Shown here: one piece after another, positions 7,380 to 14,027 of the stretch
Layout of the letters: each line of letters opens with the position of its first letter
Numbering within the stretch: position 1 is the first letter of the stretch
Source of the DNA: Pseudomonadales bacterium
GTDB taxonomy: Bacteria; Pseudomonadota; Gammaproteobacteria; Pseudomonadales; Pseudohongiellaceae
Direction of reading: 5' to 3'
NCBI GenBank assembly: GCA_022360535.1
Contig: JAKSCP010000002.1
Span: forward strand, 1 to 19,977
Length of the DNA: 19,977 nt
Position numbers and translations under genes: made by a program
Notes under the pieces: model-generated
The model's database searches: none
Seen by the model: the letters and a program-made list of their open reading frames with translations, nothing else
Told to the model about the DNA's origin: nothing

Positions 7380-9308
7380 TTACTTATCTTCTTCCTTAAC
7401 TTCTTCGAACTCAGCGTCCACTGCATCGTCCGCCGTACTATCTGCCGCTGCATCTTCGGCGGCAGCACCAGCTTCAGCACCTGCTGCCTGCTGCTCCGCG
7501 TACAGTTTCTGCGCCAGGTTAGTGGAAGCATCTGTAAGGTCTTTGGTCTTGGCTTCGATTTCGTCCTTGTCGTCGCCTTTCAATGCCTCTTCCAATGCGC
7601 CTATGGCATTGTTGATGGCATCCTTCTCTTCATCAGTTGCCTTGTCACCTGCTTCTTCAAGTGTCTTCTTGGTTGCATGAACCAGACCATCGGCTGTATT
7701 ACGGGCCGCGATGAGTTCTTCGAACTTCTTGTCATCGGCGGAGTGTGCTTCCGCGTCCTTGATCATCTGATCGATCTCATCATCAGAGAGTCCGCTGGAC
7801 GCCTTGATGACAATTGACTGTTCCTTACCAGTGGCCTTGTCCTTGGCAGACACATTCAGAATACCGTTTGCATCCAGATCGAATGAGACTTCGATCTGCG
7901 GCATACCTCTAGGCGCAGGAGGAATATCGGACAAGTCGAAGCGACCAAGCGATTTGTTTTCAGACGCCTGCTTACGCTCACCCTGTACCACGTGAATGGT
8001 TACTGCGGTTTGATTGTCATCTGCCGTCGAGAACACCTGACTCTTCTTGGTAGGAATTGTCGTGTTCTTGTCGATCAACGGGCTCGCTACACCACCCAGG
8101 GTTTCGATGCCCAGAGTCAGAGGAGTCACGTCTAACAGGAGCACATCATTTACATCACCAGACAATACTGCCGCCTGAATTGCTGCACCCATGGCTACTG
8201 CTTCATCGGGGTTCACATCGCGACGTGCTTCTTTGCCGAAGAACTCAGCAACTTTCTGCTGAACCAGTGGCATACGTGTCTGACCACCAACCAAAATCAC
8301 ATCGTTGATGCTGGAAGCATCGAGATCTGCGTCCTGTAAAGCAGTCTTAACAGGTGCCAGGGTCTTCTCTACCAGGTCTTCAACCAGTGATTCGAACTTG
8401 GCACGAGTCAGCTTCTGCACCAGGTGCTTAGGTCCACTTGCATCAGCAGTAATATAAGGAAGGTTCACTTCCGTTTGCTGAGCAGAGGACAATTCAATCT
8501 TGGCCTTTTCAGCAGCTTCTTTCAGACGCTGCAATGCCAATGGATCGCTATGCAAATCCATGCCTGATTCTTTCTTGAATTCGTCTGCCAGGTAGTCGAT
8601 TAGACGCAGATCGAAATCCTCACCACCAAGGAACGTGTCACCATTGGTAGAGAGTACTTCGAAAGTGTGCTCGCCATCGGTCTCTGCAATCTCAATGATA
8701 GAAATATCAAAGGTACCACCACCGAGGTCGTAGACCGCGATAGTTGCATCACCGGCTTTCTTGTCCATGCCATAAGCCAGCGCTGCTGCTGTTGGTTCAT
8801 TAATGATGCGCTTTACATCCAGTCCTGCGATCTTACCAGCGTCCTTGGTTGCCTGACGCTGTGAATCATTAAAGTAAGCAGGCACTGTTACGACTGCTTC
8901 CTTAATCTCTTCTCCGAGATAGTCTTCCGCAGTCTTTTTCATCTTCATCAATACTTGTGCAGAAATCTGAGGTGGAGACATCTTCTCACCATTGACTTCA
9001 ACCCAGGCATCACCGTTGTCGTTTTCAACGATGCCGTAGGGCACCATTTTGATGTCCTTCTGCACAACGTCGTCTTTGAACTGACGACCAATCAATCGCT
9101 TAATCGCAAACAAGGTATTACTTGGATTGGTTACCGCCTGACGCTTTGCAGGCTGGCCCACCAAAGTTTCGCCCTCGTTGGTGTAAGCAATAATGGAGGG
9201 AGTCGTGCGATCTCCTTCAGCATTTTCGATAACCTTGGGCTCGCCACCGTCCATCACTGCGACGCAGGAGTTGGTGGTTCCCAAATCGATTCCAATTATC
9301 TTGCCCAT
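7380..9308 (-). CDS. dnaK: Hsp70 chaperone DnaK
   Basis: DnaK is the ATP-dependent Hsp70 that binds exposed hydrophobic peptides with DnaJ and GrpE as partners. The 642-residue protein is full length. The nucleotide-binding domain starts with GIDLGTTNSCVAV, and includes INEPTAAALAYG and YDLGGGTFD. The hydrophobic interdomain linker VLLLDVTPL follows at about 390. Then come the substrate-binding beta domain, the helical lid and an Ala/Asp-rich disordered tail ending in EEVKEEDK, close to the EEVKD end of E. coli DnaK. The start is preceded by GGAG. A sigma-32 promoter lies about 70-95 bases upstream (9377-9404), so dnaK can be heat induced separately from grpE. Confidence 0.99.
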   Translation of the reverse strand: MGKIIGIDLGTTNSCVAVMDGGEPKVIENAEGDRTTPSIIAYTNEGETLVGQPAKRQAVTNPSNTLFAIKRLIGRQFKDDVVQKDIKMVPYGIVENDNGDAWVEVNGEKMSPPQISAQVLMKMKKTAEDYLGEEIKEAVVTVPAYFNDSQRQATKDAGKIAGLDVKRIINEPTAAALAYGMDKKAGDATIAVYDLGGGTFDISIIEIAETDGEHTFEVLSTNGDTFLGGEDFDLRLIDYLADEFKKESGMDLHSDPLALQRLKEAAEKAKIELSSAQQTEVNLPYITADASGPKHLVQKLTRAKFESLVEDLVEKTLAPVKTALQDADLDASSINDVILVGGQTRMPLVQQKVAEFFGKEARRDVNPDEAVAMGAAIQAAVLSGDVNDVLLLDVTPLTLGIETLGGVASPLIDKNTTIPTKKSQVFSTADDNQTAVTIHVVQGERKQASENKSLGRFDLSDIPPAPRGMPQIEVSFDLDANGILNVSAKDKATGKEQSIVIKASSGLSDDEIDQMIKDAEAHSADDKKFEELIAARNTADGLVHATKKTLEEAGDKATDEEKDAINNAIGALEEALKGDDKDEIEAKTKDLTDASTNLAQKLYAEQQAAGAEAGAAAEDAAADSTADDAVDAEFEEVKEEDK

Positions 9309-9376
9309 GTCTTCTTTCTCCGCTAAATACTTGCCGGCGCTACCTACTCTTCAGGGGCCGTTCGCCGATGCCTCAA

Positions 9377-9404
9377 ATATTGGCCCGATCCTTGGTAATT
9401 CAAG
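9377..9404 (-). promoter_or_regulatory. sigma-32 heat-shock promoter of dnaK
   Basis: On the minus strand the -35 CTTGAAT (9404-9398) is followed by a 13-base spacer and GCCAATAT (9384-9377), against the sigma-32 consensus CTTGAAA and CCCCATNT. The -35 is almost perfect and the -10 matches five of seven specified positions. The spacer is identical in length to that of the grpE promoter. The predicted transcript start near 9370 leaves about 60 bases of leader. Confidence 0.7.
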
Positions 9405-9431
9405 GAGTAAGGCCTGAATTCCTTAAATAAA

Positions 9432-9456
9432 TTGAGGATATATAGAGCTACCTCAA
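9432..9456 (-). terminator. possible weak hairpin terminator after grpE
   Basis: On the minus strand TTGAGG pairs with CCTCAA across a 13-base AT-rich loop and is followed by TTTATTT. The position, about 70 bases after the grpE stop and before the dnaK promoter, fits a weak terminator. The six-base stem and interrupted T-run make this uncertain. Confidence 0.3.
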
Positions 9457-9523
9457 CTTTGTGTCTTATGCTGCCCTTTTGCCCTCATGGGACTCTATGG
9501 GCAGGGCTATCTCAGCCCATTGT

Positions 9524-10138
9524 TTATTTGGTCGCTGCCGCCTTGGACACCATGACCATGGCGGGTCGAATGACCCTTCCATGCAGGGTGTAGCCCTTCT
9601 GCATGACGGCAATCACCGTATTTGGCTCAACTTCCGCATTCTCCTGAATGGACATCGCCTGATGAATCTCAGGATCAAAAGGTTCGCCCATTGGATCCAC
9701 CGCCTCGATATTGAATTTGTTGAAACAGTCGATGAAGCTCTTCAGGGTGAGATCAACCCCGTCATAGATGGCTTTTACAGCCTCATCCTCATGGGAGGAT
9801 GCCGCGTCCAGGGCCCGTTCGAGGTTGTCCAGCACACTTAGCAATTCGGTGCTAAAGCGTTCCTGTCCGTACTTGTGCGCTTTCTCAATATCCTGCTCGG
9901 TGCGGCGTCGCAGGTTCTGCATTTCAGCCTGCACACGGAGTAAATCGTCCTTGGCTCTGGCTGCTGCCAATTCGGCATCGGCCAATCGCTCAAGTGCCTG
10001 CTCCAGCGTGATCTCTTGCGCGATATCTTCTGCTACCTGCTCTGCGGCTTCCTCGATTCGATCCTTTTCCTGAGTCGATGAATCTTCGGCGCCGTTGATT
10101 TCCACATCAGCTGCGTCGTCGCGAGGCTCCTTACTCAT
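9524..10138 (-). CDS. grpE: nucleotide exchange factor GrpE
   Basis: GrpE is the homodimeric exchange factor that releases ADP from DnaK. The 204-residue protein has an acidic unstructured N-terminus (about 1-40), a long charged helix (about 45-100) that forms the dimer stalk, and the C-terminal beta-wing. The wing carries the family signature: FDPEIHQAM, then VMQKGYTLHGRVIRPAMV. The ATG at 10138 has a strong AGGAGAGG ribosome site. The gene is the first of the heat-shock cluster and has its own near-consensus sigma-32 promoter (10234-10261). Two perfect-stem hairpins lie in its 5' leader. Confidence 0.98.
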   Translation of the reverse strand: MSKEPRDDAADVEINGAEDSSTQEKDRIEEAAEQVAEDIAQEITLEQALERLADAELAAARAKDDLLRVQAEMQNLRRRTEQDIEKAHKYGQERFSTELLSVLDNLERALDAASSHEDEAVKAIYDGVDLTLKSFIDCFNKFNIEAVDPMGEPFDPEIHQAMSIQENAEVEPNTVIAVMQKGYTLHGRVIRPAMVMVSKAAATK

Positions 10139-10175
10139 GCCCTCTCCTAACGGCTCTATCTAAATTCTAATAATT

Positions 10176-10194
10176 TCAATAGCTTAGCTATTGA
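10176..10194 (-). repeat. hairpin in the grpE 5' leader, proximal
   Basis: Eight-base perfect arms TCAATAGC and GCTATTGA flank a three-base loop. If transcription starts at the predicted sigma-32 site, this hairpin lies in the grpE leader about 40 bases before the start codon. No T-run follows in either direction, so it is not an intrinsic terminator. A role in mRNA stability, or as an operator, is possible but unproven. Confidence 0.6.
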
Positions 10195-10202
10195 GTTCTA
10201 AT

Positions 10203-10220
10203 CAGGAATTGTGATTCCTG
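10203..10220 (-). repeat. hairpin in the grpE 5' leader, distal
   Basis: Seven-base perfect arms CAGGAAT and ATTCCTG flank a four-base loop. It sits only eight bases from the proximal hairpin and just downstream of the predicted grpE transcript start. On the plus strand it overlaps the -35 of a possible recN promoter. Confidence 0.6.
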
Positions 10221-10238
10221 TAACTGCTGGGCTATATG
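10209..10238 (+). promoter_or_regulatory. possible recN promoter
   Basis: TTGTGA (10209-10214) and TATATG (10233-10238), spaced by 18, form a moderate sigma-70-like promoter pointing at recN and overlapping the grpE -10 on the other strand. An alternative -10, TATACT at 10366-10371, lies so close to the recN ATG that its transcript would be nearly leaderless. Neither has a strong -35, and no LexA-type CTG-N10-CAG site was found. Confidence 0.25.
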
Positions 10239-10261
10239 GGGTCTAAGCCCCAGGATTCAAG
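10234..10261 (-). promoter_or_regulatory. near-consensus sigma-32 promoter of grpE
   Basis: On the minus strand CTTGAAT (10261-10255), a 13-base spacer and CCCCATAT (10241-10234) match the sigma-32 consensus CTTGAAA...CCCCATNT at all but the last base of the -35. The CCCCA of the -10 is also one arm of a five-base inverted repeat with TGGGG in the spacer (10237-10252). The expected start is near 10227, giving a leader of about 90 bases. Confidence 0.88.
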
Positions 10262-10379
10262 CACTTCGGTGTCTTTCAACTACACTGCAAAAGAGCTGTC
10301 CAAAGCTGTCATTTCGAATGCCAGTCAGTAGATGATTCAAGGTGTTTTAGGGAAACCCGATCCAATATACTTTCACGCC

Positions 10380-12059
10380 ATGCTGCGCCATCTCGCTATC
10401 CAGAATTACGCCACGGTCGATACCCTCGAGATTGAATTTAGCGGAGGTATGACCGCTATCACCGGAGAGACCGGTGCCGGCAAATCGATCATTCTTGGTG
10501 CGCTGGGATTCACCCTGGGTGATCGCGCTGACAAAACCATTGTGAGAACCGGAGCCAGCAAGGCGGAGATTTCCGCCGAGTTCGATACCTCACAAATCGA
10601 TGCAGCCAATCAATGGCTTGCAGAGCAGGAGCTGATCGCGGAAGCCGAACCCAACCTGTGTATTCTGCGTCGGGTAGTAAACAGCGATGGCAGATCCCGT
10701 GCCTTTATCAACGGTTCTTCGGTGACCCTGGCAAGCCTGAAAACACTGGGGGAGTTATTGCTGGATATCCATAGCCAGCACGAGCATCAATCGCTGCTGC
10801 AAAAAGCGACTCACCAGCGTCTGCTGGATGATTTTGGTGTCGATAAAAAACTCCGAGCCAATCTCACTTCTACCTGGAAGCAATGGCAACAAAACCATCA
10901 GCAACTCACACAGCTTAGCCAAAGCTCTGAAGAAAACTCTGCGCAATCACAACTCCTGTCTTACCAGCTCACCGAACTGGATGAATTGGCCATAGGCGAC
11001 AATGAATTTGCACAGCTAGAGGCTGAATTCAAAACTCTCAGCAATGCTGAAGACATAGTCAGTAAGTCCCACCAGGCCCTCAGTGAACTGAGCGAGAGCG
11101 AAGAAGGAAACCTCAGCAATCAACTGGGCATCATCGCTAGTACGTTAGATGAACTGCCGGAAAAAACGGACTCTATTCGGTCTGCGCAGGGGCTGCTGGA
11201 GAACGCTCAAATTCAGATAGAAGAAGCGGTCAATGAACTACGGTCATTCTGCGACAGTTTCAATGCAGATCCAGAGCGCCTGGAGCAAATCAATAGACGG
11301 CTAGGCACACTGCATGATGTGGCGCGCAAACATAAGGTGTCTCCTAACGAGTTAGTCAATTTAGTATCTGACCTACGTGAACAACTAAGCCGTTTCGAAA
11401 ACAGTGACGAAGAGCTGGCACAACTGCAGGCGAACGATGAGATGTTGCGCGAACAGTTTACAAAACTCGCAAAAGAACAAAGTAAGCAGCGGAAGGCCGC
11501 CGCTAAAAAACTAGGCGAACAGATTAATTCGCAACTCAAAGGTTTGGGCATGCCCCATGCGAGCCTGGAAGTCAGTTTGAACCCGTCCGAGTCAGACAAT
11601 CCTCAGCGTAACGGGCTGGAAGCAATCGAATTTCTGGTAGTGACGAATCCAGGACAGCCACCGCAGTCCTTAATCAAAATTGCCTCCGGTGGCGAGTTAT
11701 CCCGCATTAGCCTGGCGATTCAAGTCATTACCGCACAAACTTCGCAAACACCAAGTCTGGTATTCGATGAAGTGGACGTTGGCATTGGTGGGGGCGTCGC
11801 CAAAACAGTAGGCGAACTACTGAGAGCGCTGGGTGAACGTACGCAGATTCTTTGTGTGACTCACCAGGCGCAAGTTGCTGGCCAGGGTCATCAACATTTC
11901 TTTGTGGCCAAAGAAAGTGCAAGCGATAGCGCGCTTACCAGCATCCGTGCATTACAGAGTGAAGAGAGAGTAAAGGAGCTTGCCAGAATGCTTGGCGGCG
12001 AGGAATTCAGCGATGAGTCCCTCGCCCATGCTCAAAAGCTGGTGGCGAATCTCGCTTAG
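10380..12059 (+). CDS. recN: DNA repair ATPase RecN
   Basis: RecN is an SMC-like cytosolic ATPase recruited to double-strand breaks to aid recombinational repair. From the ATG at 10380 it has 559 residues, close to E. coli RecN. The N-terminus reads MLRHLAIQNYATVDTLEIEF, as in the family, followed by Walker A GETGAGKS (29-36). The middle is a long Gln/Glu/Leu-rich coiled coil. The C-terminal half-site carries the ABC signature SGGELSR and Walker B VFDEVDVGIGGG. An in-frame ATG at 10332 would add 16 unconserved residues and is not preferred, although neither start has a clear ribosome site. It is divergent from grpE. The SOS control usual for recN is not evident upstream. Confidence 0.95.
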   Translation: MLRHLAIQNYATVDTLEIEFSGGMTAITGETGAGKSIILGALGFTLGDRADKTIVRTGASKAEISAEFDTSQIDAANQWLAEQELIAEAEPNLCILRRVVNSDGRSRAFINGSSVTLASLKTLGELLLDIHSQHEHQSLLQKATHQRLLDDFGVDKKLRANLTSTWKQWQQNHQQLTQLSQSSEENSAQSQLLSYQLTELDELAIGDNEFAQLEAEFKTLSNAEDIVSKSHQALSELSESEEGNLSNQLGIIASTLDELPEKTDSIRSAQGLLENAQIQIEEAVNELRSFCDSFNADPERLEQINRRLGTLHDVARKHKVSPNELVNLVSDLREQLSRFENSDEELAQLQANDEMLREQFTKLAKEQSKQRKAAAKKLGEQINSQLKGLGMPHASLEVSLNPSESDNPQRNGLEAIEFLVVTNPGQPPQSLIKIASGGELSRISLAIQVITAQTSQTPSLVFDEVDVGIGGGVAKTVGELLRALGERTQILCVTHQAQVAGQGHQHFFVAKESASDSALTSIRALQSEERVKELARMLGGEEFSDESLAHAQKLVANLA

Positions 12060-12140
12060 TTTCTTAAGTCAGCAGGCAACGGAACGAATTCGACCTTCCA
12101 GCTGTCTATTACGAGAATATCGCCATCAGCATGGCTGGTT

Positions 12141-12169
12141 TTGGTCAAATTACCGATTCAGGGTATTAT
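12141..12169 (+). promoter_or_regulatory. sigma-70 promoter of bamE
   Basis: TTGGTC (12141-12146), a 17-base spacer and TATTAT (12164-12169) form a good sigma-70 promoter. Transcription would begin near 12176, giving a 55-base leader to the bamE ATG at 12231. This makes the upstream in-frame ATG at 12141 implausible as a start. Confidence 0.6.
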
Positions 12170-12230
12170 TCCCGCTCTCAAAAAACCGAGAAAGACAAAG
12201 ATAGACGCTGACAAAGCATACTCTAAGCCC

Positions 12231-12620
12231 ATGAAATCACTAAAGAAAATAGCTCTTCTGGTTGTGTTTCCCCTGCTGTTGGCAGGCTGTGGCGGTGTGG
12301 GCTCGTTGGAATTTCCCGGTGTCTATAAGATCGGCATCCCGCAAGGCAATATCATCACCCAGGAGATGGTGGACCAGCTTCGACCCGGTATGACCAAGCG
12401 ACAAGTCATTTTCGTGATGGGAACCCCACTAGTGCGCGATCCTTATCATCAGGACCGTTGGGACTATGTTTACAACTATCAACCTGGTGGTGGCGTGCGC
12501 GGTCAGGAGCGTGTGAGTGTGTTCTTCGTAAACGACCAGCTCGTTAACTTCACAGGCGATTTCGTTCCCACCTCAGCGGCTACAGAAACCGAAGAGTCCA
12601 CCGCTAGCGATAGCGATTAA
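12231..12620 (+). CDS. bamE: outer-membrane assembly lipoprotein BamE (SmpA/OmlA)
   Basis: BamE is the small lipoprotein of the BAM complex that helps fold beta-barrel proteins into the outer membrane. From the ATG at 12231 it has 129 residues. A lipoprotein signal ends in LLLAGC with the lipidated cysteine at C20. The SmpA/OmlA domain follows with GNIITQEMVDQLRPGM, VIFVMGTPLVRDPY and RWDYVYNYQPGG, all family hallmarks. The C-terminal tail is Thr/Ser/Glu-rich and probably disordered. In Pseudomonas this gene sits divergently beside fur downstream of recN; here no fur lies between recN and bamE. It converges with the class-V aminotransferase after 25 bases. Confidence 0.95.
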   Translation: MKSLKKIALLVVFPLLLAGCGGVGSLEFPGVYKIGIPQGNIITQEMVDQLRPGMTKRQVIFVMGTPLVRDPYHQDRWDYVYNYQPGGGVRGQERVSVFFVNDQLVNFTGDFVPTSAATETEESTASDSD

Positions 12621-12645
12621 CCAACCACCTTTTGACTTTCGCTAA

Positions 12646-13950
12646 CTACGCTTTAGATGCCAGCTGTTTAACGGCAGCGGAAAATTTCAGCACGTCGTTA
12701 GCTGAATTGAATACGTTTGGCGAGATATACACGCCGTCGTACTCACCCGGGAAATTTCCAAAAGTATAGATACCGAATTGCTCTCTCAAGGCAGTGGTGA
12801 GGCTTCGCCCGTCGAATCCAGTCACCGCAACCCGTGCAAGGCCGGTTCGTTTCGATTCATCCCTCTCGGTGAGGAAAGTAACGCCAGAAACACCTTTAAG
12901 CTCATCCCTGACTAAACTCGACAGATACTTAACACGTGCGGCCTTCCTCTCAGGACCTATCTGCTGATAGAAATCTATTGCCTGCCCAATCGCCGCGATT
13001 GTCGGCCCGCAGCGCGTTCCGATCCTTTCAAATTTCCGAATATCAGTCTTCGCCGTGGTGACTCCATAGAGTGGCCAGAGTGCTTCGATCCTATCTCGCT
13101 TAACGAATAGTGCCCCTGTTCCCAACGGCGCATTCAACCATTTATGCAAGGACGTCGCATAGTAGTCACATCCAATCTGTTGCACGTCCACCGGTATCTG
13201 ACCGAAACCAAGTGCACCGTCAACTAACATCTCGGCGCCATTTGCATGAGCAAGCTCGCTGAGCTCCTTGACGGGCAGGACGAAACCCCAACCGTCAACG
13301 ACATAACTCGCCACCAGCATCCTGGTATTGGATGTCATCGCTGCACGGTAGCCAGCCACAACTTCTTCAGTAGTTGGTTCCAGCGGTAACTCGATGGTCT
13401 TCACTATGGCACCGTATCTAGCCGCGACTTGCTCGAACACCGGTTTCGCATAAACCTCTTCAAAGTTTGAAACGATGATCTCGTCCCCCGCTTCGAAATC
13501 CAGACCTGATCCAACGATGTTCAGTCCTTCGGTAGTGTTTCTCGTGATTGCCAGTTCATCTGATCCACAATTGAAAAGCGCGGCGAGTCTTTCACGATGC
13601 TCGTCAATATGGTTAAGAAAAAGGTAGTTGTGAGGGCGAGGTTGGCTCGCTGACAATTCATCATATCGATGCAGGGCATCTACTACTGAATTGGGAATTG
13701 GATTGTTGCCGCCACCGTTCAGCACAATGTACCGACCGTCCAAATGATAAGCACGAGCAATCTGCATCCAGAATTCTTCATCTTTAGCGAGCTGCTCTGC
13801 TGATCGACCCAACGCATTTGCTTTGGCGGTTTGAGCTATTGAACCTGCGTTTGCTGCAAGTGCGATTGTACCGATACCGAGTTGCAGCGCGCCTCGTCTG
13901 CTAATCACCTTTTGTGACATTTGTGGCTTTGCATTGGTCTTTGGTTGCAT
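12646..13950 (-). CDS. Tat-exported class-V aminotransferase-fold PLP enzyme, PvdN-like
   Basis: The 434-residue protein starts with a twin-arginine signal, SRRGALQL (17-24), then a hydrophobic stretch and an Ala-rich cleavage region near residue 46, so export of the folded enzyme to the periplasm is predicted. The mature part is a fold-type I PLP enzyme of the isopenicillin-N-epimerase/class-V aminotransferase group. TRNTTEGLN (136-144) contacts the phosphate, D244 binds the pyridine nitrogen, and K270 in SLHKWL is the PLP lysine. Where relatives often have DGAH, it reads DGALGFG. Family knowledge: Pseudomonas PvdN is a Tat-exported enzyme of this type and similar length that modifies the glutamate of periplasmic pyoverdine. 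The start has AGGAG six bases upstream. It lies 77 bases after the TonB receptor on the same strand. Its substrate is unknown. Confidence 0.85.
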   Translation of the reverse strand: MQPKTNAKPQMSQKVISRRGALQLGIGTIALAANAGSIAQTAKANALGRSAEQLAKDEEFWMQIARAYHLDGRYIVLNGGGNNPIPNSVVDALHRYDELSASQPRPHNYLFLNHIDEHRERLAALFNCGSDELAITRNTTEGLNIVGSGLDFEAGDEIIVSNFEEVYAKPVFEQVAARYGAIVKTIELPLEPTTEEVVAGYRAAMTSNTRMLVASYVVDGWGFVLPVKELSELAHANGAEMLVDGALGFGQIPVDVQQIGCDYYATSLHKWLNAPLGTGALFVKRDRIEALWPLYGVTTAKTDIRKFERIGTRCGPTIAAIGQAIDFYQQIGPERKAARVKYLSSLVRDELKGVSGVTFLTERDESKRTGLARVAVTGFDGRSLTTALREQFGIYTFGNFPGEYDGVYISPNVFNSANDVLKFSAAVKQLASKA

Positions 13951-13972
13951 TGTCAGCTCCTGAGTATTACTT

Positions 13973-14025
13973 AGCCAAAGTTCGGTTGTTTTTGAATTGA
14001 TTCATAGCGTGCACTTTATTTGGCT
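13973..14025. repeat. nested inverted repeats between the receptor and the PLP enzyme
   Basis: Outer arms AGCCAAA (13973-13979) and TTTGGCT (14019-14025) enclose an inner near-palindrome TGAATTGATTCA (13993-14004) with almost the same centre. Together they fill most of the 77-base gap between the TonB receptor stop and the PLP enzyme start. It lacks a T-run and is not a standard terminator. It may be an operator or an mRNA processing structure. Confidence 0.4.
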
Positions 14026-14027
14026 GA

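Noticed and set aside
8955..9326. Long open frames antisense to dnaK, and similar ones antisense to argC, recN and the TonB receptor
   Set aside because: They have no recognisable domains or ribosome sites and lie opposite strongly conserved genes, so they are frame shadows.
9504..9518. GGGCT/AGCCC hairpin just after the grpE stop as a terminator
   Set aside because: In the grpE direction there is no T-run after it; T-rich sequence follows only on the opposite strand, where no gene needs termination.
10332..10379. 16-codon N-terminal extension of recN
   Set aside because: RecN family proteins begin with a residue pattern matching the ATG at 10380; the extension has no ribosome site and is not conserved in RecN as I know it.
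12141..12230. 30-codon N-terminal extension of bamE
   Set aside because: It would bury the lipoprotein signal peptide inside the protein, and its ATG overlaps the likely -35 element.
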